Assembly: GCA_030681475.1 (NCBI GenBank)
Contig: JAUXWT010000004.1
Coordinates: forward strand, 1-53,142
Reading direction: 5' to 3'
DNA from: Bacteroidales bacterium
GTDB taxonomy: Bacteria; Bacteroidota; Bacteroidia; Bacteroidales; FEN-979
Length of the DNA: 53,142 nt
Under the pieces are notes generated by a model that made no database searches, had not been told where the DNA came from, and saw only the letters and a program-made list of their open reading frames with translations. A program made the translations under genes and the position numbers. Shown here one piece after another: positions 1-7,367 of this stretch (position 1 is the stretch's first letter; each line of letters starts with the position of its first letter).

Positions 1-1
1 T

Positions 2-130
2 AAAGTCCGGGATGAGGTTGAAGCCTGGGAGAGGTCTCGTAATGGGCTCGAAAAGAAAATCAACTGGCAGTTCACCACGGATAAAGCTAGAATCAAACTG
101 AGAAGACTTTATCCGTCATATGATTGTTGA
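2..130 (+). mobile_element. C-terminal end of an IS630-family transposase (cut by window edge)
   Basis: An open frame runs in from the window edge and stops at 130. Its last 42 residues contain INWQFTTDKARIKLRRLYP, the typical C-terminal signature of IS630-type DDE transposases (family form: INW-x-FTTE-x-AR-x-KL-x-x-LYP). The N-terminal and catalytic parts lie outside the window, so whether the copy is intact cannot be judged. No inverted repeat could be paired, because only one end is visible. Confidence 0.75.
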
Positions 131-574
131 CATGACACTAGCATATTATGAGATGACTAAAGGCGAACCATCCCTTTTTCCCCGGGGTAATGTTGAAATA
201 AAACAACTTCACCAACAAAGGGAAGCTGTTCATTACCAACGATTACATGTTCCAATGAGCTATCCAAAATGAAGCACCCAAGGATTTGTATTGCTGATAA
301 TATTTACGTAACCCTTTCGATAACAGCGAAGACAATACCACAAAATGAACCTTGTGATTTTTTAATTGCTTAATGTGAATCCGATTCCGATCAGAATCAA
401 TATCACAGGGCATCGCCCATAATAGACCAATAACATTAAAGTTATACTGGTTTAGATGAATTATTCCATTAAATTTTATTAAATTTAGAACGCTTTCAAA
501 TAAACAAATTGAGTATTAATAATGTGATATTTATAATGATTTTCTTACGATCTGATCAAAGATTCAGCTTATTG
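131..574. other. Gap without a recognisable gene
   Basis: About 440 bases of AT-rich DNA between the transposase end and the promoter of the Crp/Fnr gene. I see no open frame with a plausible start, no RNA gene and no obvious terminator. It may include the terminal repeat of the insertion sequence. Confidence 0.5.
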
Positions 575-605
575 TTTGTGATTTGATAAAATCAGATTAA
601 TTTTG
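575..605 (+). promoter_or_regulatory. Bacteroidota-type promoter of the Crp/Fnr gene
   Basis: TTTG at 575-578 and TAATTTTG at 598-605 fit the -33 TTTG / -7 TAnnTTTG pattern with a 19-base spacer. The -7 box overlaps the first three bases of the palindrome at 603-620, so a protein bound there would block polymerase. The start codon follows 30 bases after the -7 box. Confidence 0.6.
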
Positions 606-620
606 TTAAATATTTAACAA
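603..620. promoter_or_regulatory. Rex-type operator, site 1 (perfect palindrome)
   Basis: TTGTTAA-ATAT-TTAACAA is a perfect 18-bp palindrome and matches the Rex box form known from clostridia (TTGTTAA-N4-TTAACAA). A rex gene is present at 27726. The site begins five bases into the -7 box, a geometry also found at 6243 and 7346, which suits repression. Autoregulation by the downstream Crp/Fnr protein is the main alternative, since TGTTA-N6-TAACA also has CRP-like spacing. Confidence 0.7.
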
Positions 621-635
621 TTCGGGGAGACTATT

Positions 636-1346
636 ATGAAACGACTGAGTGAGATCCGTTGTGAGAATTGTCCTGAAGGGTTCCATAGTTTTTTCGATCA
701 ACTTGACAATGCTGATCTGCAGTACATTAATGAGCAGAAGATTCCGAAGCATTATAAAAAGGGTGAAGTAATATTTACCGAAGGGCACAAACCATTGGGA
801 ATTTACTGCCTGCGTGAGGGGAAGGTAAAAGTTTACAAAATCAGTTTCGAAGGCAAAGAGCAGATTACGCGGGTCATTTTTCCCGGTGAACTACTGGGAC
901 TCAAGGCGCTGCTCAGCGGAAAAACATACACGGTTTCATCGGCCACCCTTGACGACTGTGATGTGTGTTTTATCTCTAAAATTGACTTTTTCCAGTTGAT
1001 GCTCAAGTATCCTGAGTTTACCAGGGCAATTATGATATCCTTGAGCCAGCAGTTAGAACAGGCTGAATTCAGGATGATCTCGCTGGCTCATAAACCTGTC
1101 AGGGAGCGGCTGGCAGAAACCCTGCTATTCCTGAATAAAACATTTCATCCCACCGCTCCTGCCTATCCCCAGACCTACCTTAATATAACACGTCAGGATT
1201 ACGCCAATATCATCGGCACTGCGCCGGAAACCGTGATTCGACTGCTTTCTGAGTTCAAGGAAGCCAACCTGATCAAAGTAAAAGGTAGGAAAATATTTCT
1301 TTCTGATATTCCCGGTTTAAGAATAATAGCCAATATTACCGAATGA
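636..1346 (+). CDS. Crp/Fnr-family transcriptional regulator
   Basis: A 236-aa protein with an N-terminal cyclic-nucleotide-binding-type beta roll (about residues 25-140) and a C-terminal winged helix (about 165-230). The helix-turn-helix aligns with CRP: ITRQ is kept and the recognition helix reads TAPETVIRLL, so the CRP residues Glu181 and Arg185 are conserved while Arg180 is Pro. FNR's Ser212 position is Ile. Cysteines at 9, 12, 58, 108 and 111 could hold an iron-sulfur cluster as in FNR, but their spacing differs, so redox sensing is only a possibility. The gene is convergent with the left Hdr cassette, 20 bases away, and has a Rex-type palindrome at its promoter. It is probably a second regulator for anaerobic or hydrogen metabolism. 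Confidence 0.85.
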   Translation: MKRLSEIRCENCPEGFHSFFDQLDNADLQYINEQKIPKHYKKGEVIFTEGHKPLGIYCLREGKVKVYKISFEGKEQITRVIFPGELLGLKALLSGKTYTVSSATLDDCDVCFISKIDFFQLMLKYPEFTRAIMISLSQQLEQAEFRMISLAHKPVRERLAETLLFLNKTFHPTAPAYPQTYLNITRQDYANIIGTAPETVIRLLSEFKEANLIKVKGRKIFLSDIPGLRIIANITE

Positions 1347-1366
1347 AGTGTCCTGCGTGGGGAATT

Positions 1367-3097
1367 TTATACGGGACTCAACAACCCTTCTAGTTGGGCG
1401 AGGATCTGCTGGTCAGTGAAATGCCTGCCTTTAATAGCCGCAGATGGACAAGCGGCCACACAAACACCGCAGGCTTTACACATGGCGCTGATTACATGGC
1501 TCCTTTGGTTTGAGACAAGAAATTCGATGGCGCTGTAAGAACAAACTGTATTACAGATCCGGCAACCTGAACAAAGATTTTCGTTCACTTCTGAATAGAC
1601 CGCATCAACATCAATTTTGCCCTTTGAAATCCTGGCATGTACACGGGCTGCAGCAGCTCTTGCCTGAGCCACGGTGTCGGGAATATCCTTCGGCGCAACA
1701 CAGGTGCCTGCAATGTAGATACCGTCGGTAGTGGTTGCAACCGGTTCAAGTTTGGGATGGCTTTCGATAAACCATCCCTCTTTATCCTGACTTATGTTTA
1801 CCAGGCGGGCAATTTCCGCTGAGTCTTGCTGCGCCTCCATGCCAACCATCAGGATGATCAGGTCAGCAGGAATTTCAATAACCTCACCGGAAAGCCTTTC
1901 ATTGACTTCAATCAGCATATCGCAATCATCCTTTGGTCCGGCTTTCCGGATGACCGGACGGTCATTCTTCTCGTACATCAGAAAAAGTGTTTTTACCTCT
2001 GATGTACGGGAGTAAAAGTCTTCATGTCCTTTTCCGAATGCATGCATATCAATGTACACATCGGAGACATAGCAACCGGGGATGGCGGATTTGACCTCAT
2101 GGGCATATTTCAGCGCCGTCATACAACAAACCCTGGAACAATAAGTATGAAACTCCTGGTTCCGGCTTCCCACGCAATGAATTATTGCCACATAATCAGG
2201 AACTTTGCCATCCTTTGTCACAATCCGTCCTTCTTTTAACATTCCTTCAAACTCGAAAGAGGTTATGACATTTGGAAGTTTTCCATATCCGTAATGTGTG
2301 ATCCGTGAAGCATCAAATTCCTTATAGCCTGTACATACAATGAGATTACCTATTTCTATTTCACGTGCAGTCTCCGAACTGTGGCCATTGATATTTTGTA
2401 TTACGGCAGAAAAATTACCGACATATCCTTTAAGTTCCGTGACTTTCGCTTGATAATGAACCTCAACATGTTTGTTGTTTCTGACCCTGGTTATCCGGTC
2501 TGTAACTAAATCATGTGCCGAATCAAGGTATGGGGCAGTAAGATCAACCCGTGCCAGGTTTCCACCTAACCGGTCTTGTTTTTCAACAAGATATACCTGA
2601 TATCCTGACTCGGCAAGTTCCAACGCAGCAGTCATCCCTGCAATGCCTCCCCCTATGATCAGCGTGCGCGGACACATATTAACCGACATATTTTCGAGGG
2701 GTTCATGGAGTTCTGCTTTTTTAATGGCTGCATGCGTAAGCGCTTTTGCCTTCTCCGTTGCCTCCGGGCGATCGTCGTGAACCCAACTGCATTGTTCCCT
2801 GATATTTGCCATTTCGAACAGGTATTGATTCAAACCTGCTGATTGCAAAGCTTTCCTGAACGTGCGTTCATGCATACGGGGACTGCAGGCCGCAACCACT
2901 ATCCTGTCGAGGTTATGCTCCCGGATATCATTGACGATCATATCCTGGCCGGGATTGGAACACATATATTTATATGTACGTGCAAATGCAACATTGGGTA
3001 AAGATCCAGAGAACTCCTTCACCGCATCAACATCTATGATCCTAGCGATGTTCGTGCCGCAACTGCATATATAAACACCTGTTTTGCATGTCTTCAT
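1367..3097 (-). CDS. hdrA: HdrA-like flavoprotein, C-terminal ferredoxin form (left cassette)
   Basis: A 576-aa HdrA homologue. The N-terminal HdrA domain keeps Cys11, Cys13, Cys46, Cys71 and Cys103, followed by a FAD Rossmann motif GGGIAG at 149-154, the HdrA cluster pattern C-x11-C-x3-CC after the HCVGSR motif, and a C-terminal 2[4Fe-4S] ferredoxin (CSGCRICNTVC and CKACGVCVAACP). The C-terminal HFTDQQILAQ is typical of HdrA. Unlike canonical HdrA, it has no ferredoxin inserted inside the flavin domain and no LDC-type cysteine pair; the 600-aa paralogue upstream has those. It is third in a three-gene operon (11-bp gap) with the QmoC-like gene. Probable role: flavin-based electron transfer in a Qmo-like complex. 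Confidence 0.85.
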   Translation of the reverse strand: MKTCKTGVYICSCGTNIARIIDVDAVKEFSGSLPNVAFARTYKYMCSNPGQDMIVNDIREHNLDRIVVAACSPRMHERTFRKALQSAGLNQYLFEMANIREQCSWVHDDRPEATEKAKALTHAAIKKAELHEPLENMSVNMCPRTLIIGGGIAGMTAALELAESGYQVYLVEKQDRLGGNLARVDLTAPYLDSAHDLVTDRITRVRNNKHVEVHYQAKVTELKGYVGNFSAVIQNINGHSSETAREIEIGNLIVCTGYKEFDASRITHYGYGKLPNVITSFEFEGMLKEGRIVTKDGKVPDYVAIIHCVGSRNQEFHTYCSRVCCMTALKYAHEVKSAIPGCYVSDVYIDMHAFGKGHEDFYSRTSEVKTLFLMYEKNDRPVIRKAGPKDDCDMLIEVNERLSGEVIEIPADLIILMVGMEAQQDSAEIARLVNISQDKEGWFIESHPKLEPVATTTDGIYIAGTCVAPKDIPDTVAQARAAAARVHARISKGKIDVDAVYSEVNENLCSGCRICNTVCSYSAIEFLVSNQRSHVISAMCKACGVCVAACPSAAIKGRHFTDQQILAQLEGLLSPV

Positions 3098-3108
3098 AAG
3101 AATATGAT

Positions 3109-4272
3109 TTAGATGGGTTGAAGGTCAGGGGAAAATGAACGCTGTTTTTTTTCCTGCCAGGCATAAGCGTTTTTCCTGACAGCAGCAAAATACATGGCCA
3201 ACGGGCGATAAACCAAATGCGCCCATTTGCTGAATGGCATTCTCAAAAGCCACGGTACCACGACCATCAGATGAAGAAGATAGGTAATATTCGCCGCGAC
3301 CGGCAAACCGGTACGGTGAAAAATATGTTGAAGGATACCAGTGATGGTAATAAGCGCCAGCAAGATCACGAATACCCAATCAGTGCTGTGTGATTTATGG
3401 TATTGGGCATATTTTCTGATCAGGCGGCTGCGGATAAAATAAAAAACACCGGTTAAAAGGCCGATGCTGGCCAGATACCCGAAAATATGCGCCGGCCAGA
3501 AGATTTCAGGGCCCTTTTGTAAATATGGAAGAAAGACCATCACAAGGACCAGCATCGTTACATAGCCCCACATCAGACCCAGATGAATAATCCAGGGCAT
3601 GTAAAGGCCGGATTTTTTGGTGGTAATACATTCAGCATATCTCTTTTGAGTAAAAAAATGAAGTGGCAATTGCAAAATACTTTTGATATACAGCCACCAT
3701 GGAATTGACGCCTCACCACCCTCTTTCATCGTCAGGCTCCACATATGAAGGGCATTTAACAATAGAATTATTCCAAGAACACTTCCAAGGGCGATATCAA
3801 ACATATGAACGATATGGCTGGGTAAGAATGCGTCGGGCCCGTCAACAACGTATATTGATCCACTGAACAAGTGATAACCCAAGGCTGCAAGGGCCGTGAG
3901 TAAGCCCATAATGATTACGGTCCAAACCTCAGTTTGGACCGACCGGAAAAATTTCCCGGCAATGCCTGTAATATCATAACGGTTGATCAGCCAGCGGCGC
4001 AGGCTCATCATGGTCTCACCCGGGTGGGCTTCGCGTGGACATTGGTCAGAACATTGGCCGCAATAATAGCATAACCATGGTTCAAGGGCAGTATCCAGTC
4101 TTTTTTCAAGCCCCATCTGCAGTTGTCGCATCGATTTTCGCGGGAACCTGAACATGTCATCGGTATGAACGCAAACTGCCGAGCAGTCGCCGCAATGATA
4201 GCACATTTGAACATCGGCGGCGCCAAACCGGTTCAGATCTTCAATCAATCTCGGGTTTACACGTATAGCCAT
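3109..4272 (-). CDS. QmoC-like protein: HdrC iron-sulfur domain fused to cytochrome b membrane domain
   Basis: 387 aa. Residues 20-110 are HdrC-like, with two [4Fe-4S] motifs (CYHCGDCSAVC and LCYYCGQCSDQCPRE). The remaining part has about six membrane helices with several intramembrane histidines and the ending PFSKWAHLVYRPL, as in QmoC/DsrM/NarI-like cytochromes b. In sulfate reducers QmoC links HdrA-like flavoproteins to menaquinone, and the same role is inferred here. It lies between the two HdrA-like genes with 11- and 12-base gaps, so all three are probably co-transcribed and form one complex. No HdrB (CCG-domain) gene is nearby, which argues against heterodisulfide reduction. Confidence 0.82.
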   Translation of the reverse strand: MAIRVNPRLIEDLNRFGAADVQMCYHCGDCSAVCVHTDDMFRFPRKSMRQLQMGLEKRLDTALEPWLCYYCGQCSDQCPREAHPGETMMSLRRWLINRYDITGIAGKFFRSVQTEVWTVIIMGLLTALAALGYHLFSGSIYVVDGPDAFLPSHIVHMFDIALGSVLGIILLLNALHMWSLTMKEGGEASIPWWLYIKSILQLPLHFFTQKRYAECITTKKSGLYMPWIIHLGLMWGYVTMLVLVMVFLPYLQKGPEIFWPAHIFGYLASIGLLTGVFYFIRSRLIRKYAQYHKSHSTDWVFVILLALITITGILQHIFHRTGLPVAANITYLLHLMVVVPWLLRMPFSKWAHLVYRPLAMYFAAVRKNAYAWQEKKQRSFSPDLQPI

Positions 4273-4283
4273 GGTTTTACAGA

Positions 4284-6086
4284 TTAAAAGGTGTGAATAC
4301 TCTTTGCCCTTGCTTCGATTTCGCTCAGCATTAGATTACTGTGATGACCGATTCCCCTCCCGCTGGTGATGCTGCGAAGGACGCCGGCCGCGACGGCAGA
4401 TCCTTGGGCAACCGTGTCAGGGATGTCCTTGGGACCCTGGCACATTCCCGCCACGTATATTCCACCTCGCTCAGTGTCGGTAGGATTTCCATTATAATCG
4501 AGTTCGGAAAACCAACCGTCAGGGTCGCGGGTAAGTCCCAGTAAAGTGCATAGTTCAACGGTTCCTTTGGCGGGGACCAAACCCACCGCCAGAACGACCA
4601 AATCAACCGGAAATTCAACGACCTTGTCCTGAACGATATCTTCTCCCTTGACAACCATGTTGCCGTTGTCCATCGAAACAGTCGCCGAACGTCCCCTGAC
4701 CACGAAGGTTCCCTCTTCACGTATGCGTTCGGCAAATTCCTCGTATCCCTTTCCAAAGGCCCGCATATCAATATAGAACTCGTAACAGTTCACCTCAGGG
4801 ATCTTTTCCTTGACCAGATGTGAAAACTTGAGGGAATACATGCAACAAACCCTGGAACAGTAACCGTTATATTTTTTATCTCTGGAGCCCACACAATGAA
4901 TGATCGCAACATTTTTAGGGGATGGCCCCGTGCTGTCGAAAATCCACTCTTTCTCTCCGGTCCGTTTGTTCACCTGCATTGTTTTTGTAACAATTTTTCC
5001 TCCGGTCGTTCCTGAAGCATTTGTTAAACGCTCAAATTCAATCGCTGTGATAACATTTGGATAGATGCCATATCCATATTGTGGAATGATTGAGGCATCG
5101 AGAATATCATAACCAGTAGCAAGTATGATATTTCCGACTTCAATCTCTTCTACCAGATCAGATTCATTCAGGTTGATGCATTCTTTTGGACATTTTTTAA
5201 GGCATACGCCGCATTTTTTACCATCCGACTGAATATAGGTGCAGTGGTCTGCGTCAACCATATACACATTAGGCACAGCCTGTGGAAACGGGATGTAAAT
5301 TGCCTTGCGCTGTGAAATCCCGGCATCGAACTCACTGATTACTTTTACCGGACAGACTTCTGAACATAACCCGCATGATATACACGATGTAAGATCGACG
5401 CATCGTGCCCTGGTACGCACCTTGACCTTATAAGAGCCCGGTATGCCACTCACACCTTCAACAGCAGCGTTTGTCAGGAGCCGGATCATGTCATGCTGAC
5501 CAACGGCAACCATCTTAGGCGTAAGTATACATGCAGCACAATCCAGCGTTGGAAATGTTTTATCGAACATCGCCATATGACCACCAATAGTGCCGGTGCG
5601 CTCAACGAGATAAACAGGCTTTCCCGCGTCGGCAAGTTCCAGGGCTGCCTGGATTCCTGCAACCCCTCCCCCGATGATCAAAGTGGAGGGATGAACGGGC
5701 GCTCCTTTTGGTATGGCGGCAAGGGAATAGGGTACCGCATATGAAGCACAAGCAAGTATCCCTTTCGCACGTTCAACAGCCTCCTCTCCCCGGGCGCCAT
5801 GTTCACGGAAAGATGCCAGTTGAACCTCGTGTGGATTCCCTCCTGCCAAAGCCATGGCTTTCGCGAAAACAGGTTTGAAATAACCGGGAGAATCTCCCGC
5901 TATGACGATCCGTTCAAATGCATACTCCTTAAGTAAAATCGAGAGTTCTTCAGGATTCAATTTAGGTTTAACGCCAAAAATCCGGGTGTACACAACCCCT
6001 GGCAGATTATCGGCATATTTTATAATTTGATCCAAATTGATTAACTTCTCCTGATCTACCTGGCAAAAAAATACACCAATCCGCAT
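4284..6086 (-). CDS. hdrA: HdrA-like flavoprotein, inserted-ferredoxin form (left cassette)
   Basis: 600 aa. FAD motif GGGVAG at 139-144, LDCAACILTPK at 181-191, an inserted 2[4Fe-4S] ferredoxin (cysteines from 235 to 245 and 282 to 299) and the HdrA-specific cluster set Cys398, Cys410, Cys414, Cys415. The N-terminal HdrA fold is present but lacks the cysteines seen in the 576-aa partner, and there is no C-terminal ferredoxin. The two HdrA proteins therefore share out the clusters of one canonical HdrA. It is the first gene of the left cassette; ATG is preceded by a strong GGAGGAG ribosome site. Likely role: electron transfer, possibly flavin-based bifurcation, within a quinone-linked complex. 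Confidence 0.85.
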   Translation of the reverse strand: MRIGVFFCQVDQEKLINLDQIIKYADNLPGVVYTRIFGVKPKLNPEELSILLKEYAFERIVIAGDSPGYFKPVFAKAMALAGGNPHEVQLASFREHGARGEEAVERAKGILACASYAVPYSLAAIPKGAPVHPSTLIIGGGVAGIQAALELADAGKPVYLVERTGTIGGHMAMFDKTFPTLDCAACILTPKMVAVGQHDMIRLLTNAAVEGVSGIPGSYKVKVRTRARCVDLTSCISCGLCSEVCPVKVISEFDAGISQRKAIYIPFPQAVPNVYMVDADHCTYIQSDGKKCGVCLKKCPKECINLNESDLVEEIEVGNIILATGYDILDASIIPQYGYGIYPNVITAIEFERLTNASGTTGGKIVTKTMQVNKRTGEKEWIFDSTGPSPKNVAIIHCVGSRDKKYNGYCSRVCCMYSLKFSHLVKEKIPEVNCYEFYIDMRAFGKGYEEFAERIREEGTFVVRGRSATVSMDNGNMVVKGEDIVQDKVVEFPVDLVVLAVGLVPAKGTVELCTLLGLTRDPDGWFSELDYNGNPTDTERGGIYVAGMCQGPKDIPDTVAQGSAVAAGVLRSITSGRGIGHHSNLMLSEIEARAKSIHTF

Positions 6087-6153
6087 ATCTCCTCCTTTTT
6101 CTAGGTCATTAATTGTATTGTTTTATATTTCACACAAAAAAATGAATTTATTA

Positions 6154-6161
6154 CAAAGTTA
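6154..6161 (-). promoter_or_regulatory. Possible -7 box for the left hdr cassette
   Basis: The minus strand reads TAACTTTG, a full match to TAnnTTTG, 68 bases upstream of the 600-aa HdrA start. No clear TTTG lies at the -33 position. It does not overlap the Rex-type site at 6243, so control of this cassette may differ from that of the right-hand one. Confidence 0.4.
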
Positions 6162-6237
6162 TGCCTTGAATATGTAATTTATACAGATTAATACAATAAA
6201 ATAAGAAAATAACTTCATATTATACGCCCAAATTTGT

Positions 6238-6245
6238 TATATTTG
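6238..6245 (+). promoter_or_regulatory. -7 box before the recombinase gene
   Basis: TATATTTG matches TAnnTTTG exactly. Its last three bases are the first three bases of the Rex-type site at 6243. No TTTG is seen at the -33 position. It suits transcription of the gene starting at 6291. Confidence 0.5.
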
Positions 6246-6260
6246 CTAATTTATTAACAA
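6243..6260. promoter_or_regulatory. Rex-type operator, site 2
   Basis: TTGCTAA-TTTA-TTAACAA, one mismatch from the perfect palindrome. It overlaps the -7 box at 6238-6245 with the same five-base offset as site 1. It lies in the intergenic region between the divergent left hdr cassette and the recombinase gene, about 100 bases upstream of the predicted start of leftward transcription, so it probably acts mainly on the rightward promoter. Confidence 0.65.
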
Positions 6261-6290
6261 ACACTATCGAAGTTGTCGCTGGCAAAAATA

Positions 6291-7232
6291 ATGGTTGCTG
6301 CAAGACAGGAAATCAGAAACCGGAGATTAAGTGAACATACGGAAAAGGCCTATCTTGACTGGATGTATCGGTTTCTTACGTTTCATCATACCCTCTTGCC
6401 GGATGAATTAACCGAAAAAGAGATCGGTACATTTCTTTCATTTCAGGCCGTCAGCAAACAGGCTCCCTCTTCAACTCAGAATCTGGCATTGCATGCTGTT
6501 TTATTTCTTTATCGTCATGTATTCAAGCGCACAGCCAAAAAAATCAGGTTTATCCGTGTAAAAAGAACAACAGGTAATCTCACAGTTTTTAGCCGTGAAG
6601 AGATCAGGCAGCTTCTTTTGCAGTTAACCGGAGAAAAAAAATTGATCATATCCCTGTTATACGGTTGTGGTTTGAATTTAAATGAATGTTTATCACTCAG
6701 GATTCAGGATGTTGATTTTGAAGACAACATCCTCTTTATCAGAAAAACATCAACAGAGGAGACCCGAACACTTCGCATTCCGGATAAACTCAGGGAGGAG
6801 ATGATTTCGAGGGTGGAAGCGCTGAGATACAGGTTTATGCATTTATCGATCCATGGTTATTGCGGGGTATCAATCCCTGAATCGGTAAAAAACAGCCAGC
6901 CTGAAGCGGAAAAATCGTTTTCATGGTTTTTTCTGTTTCCAACAATGAAACCTGTCAGACTTGTAGGGAAAGGAAGTGAACGTTTTCATCACAGAAGTGA
7001 AACCTATGTACAAAAAGCGCTAAGAAATGTCTTGAAAAAAGCCGGAATAAAAAAAAAGGCCTCCTGCCGTTCGCTCCGTCATAGTTACGCCGTACACTTA
7101 TTAAAAGAAGGGCGCGATATTTATGATGTTCAGAAGTTACTTGGACATAAAAATATCAGAAATACCCTGGTCTATAAACAGTTCATCAAGACACAATCAG
7201 GAGTTCCGGATAGTCCGCTTGACAATTTGTAA
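6291..7232 (+). CDS. Integron-integrase-like tyrosine recombinase with altered catalytic residues
   Basis: About 313 aa from ATG at 6291; a TTG at 6273 would add six residues, but ATG is preferred. It follows IntI over its whole length: a SAM-like core-binding domain, the IntI-specific insert (GYCGVSIPES ... SWFFLFPT), LLGH, the Tyr in NTLVYKQF, and the IntI-like ending SPLDNL. However, the first catalytic Arg (YGTGLR in IntI1) is Asn in YGCGLN, and the His of H-x-x-R is Arg (CRSLRHS). The second Arg, the last His and the Tyr remain. Strand exchange is therefore doubtful. It may be a DNA-binding relic or a regulator of the hdr cassettes on either side. No attC-like cassette array follows. Confidence 0.8.
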   Translation: MVAARQEIRNRRLSEHTEKAYLDWMYRFLTFHHTLLPDELTEKEIGTFLSFQAVSKQAPSSTQNLALHAVLFLYRHVFKRTAKKIRFIRVKRTTGNLTVFSREEIRQLLLQLTGEKKLIISLLYGCGLNLNECLSLRIQDVDFEDNILFIRKTSTEETRTLRIPDKLREEMISRVEALRYRFMHLSIHGYCGVSIPESVKNSQPEAEKSFSWFFLFPTMKPVRLVGKGSERFHHRSETYVQKALRNVLKKAGIKKKASCRSLRHSYAVHLLKEGRDIYDVQKLLGHKNIRNTLVYKQFIKTQSGVPDSPLDNL

Positions 7233-7251
7233 ATATTTCAATAAGTACATA

Positions 7252-7269
7252 TTTTGTCATTTGACAAAA
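7252..7269. promoter_or_regulatory. Palindrome TTTTGTCA-TT-TGACAAAA
   Basis: Perfect 8-base arms around a 2-base centre, in the 135-base space between the recombinase and the right hdr operon. It may be an operator upstream of the hdr promoter, for example for the Crp/Fnr protein. A terminator is less likely because no T-run follows directly. The core TGACAAA is unlike the Rex site. Confidence 0.35.
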
Positions 7270-7340
7270 ATTATTATTAATGAAATCAGAAATTCCTTCA
7301 AAACATGATAAATGTCATTTTTTGGTGGATTTTTTTTTAC

Positions 7341-7363
7341 GACTTTTGTTAATAAATTAACAA
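7341..7363 (+). promoter_or_regulatory. Rex-type operator, site 3, with overlapping weak -7 box
   Basis: TTGTTAA-TAAA-TTAACAA at 7346-7363 has perfect half-sites. GACTTTTG at 7341-7348 matches TAnnTTTG except for the first base and overlaps the operator with the same offset as sites 1 and 2. The operator ends four bases before the ATG of the right HdrA gene, so bound protein would block initiation. It should control the entire hdr-mvh operon. Confidence 0.7.
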
Positions 7364-7367
7364 GATT

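Noticed and set aside
1367-6086. Left cassette as a classical HdrABC heterodisulfide reductase
   Set aside because: There is no HdrB with CCG domains, and the HdrC domain is fused to a cytochrome b membrane part, so a Qmo-like role is more consistent.
7233-7345. attC site or gene cassette after the IntI-like gene
   Set aside because: The 112-base region holds only a short palindrome. No attC-type paired core sites or cassette genes follow.
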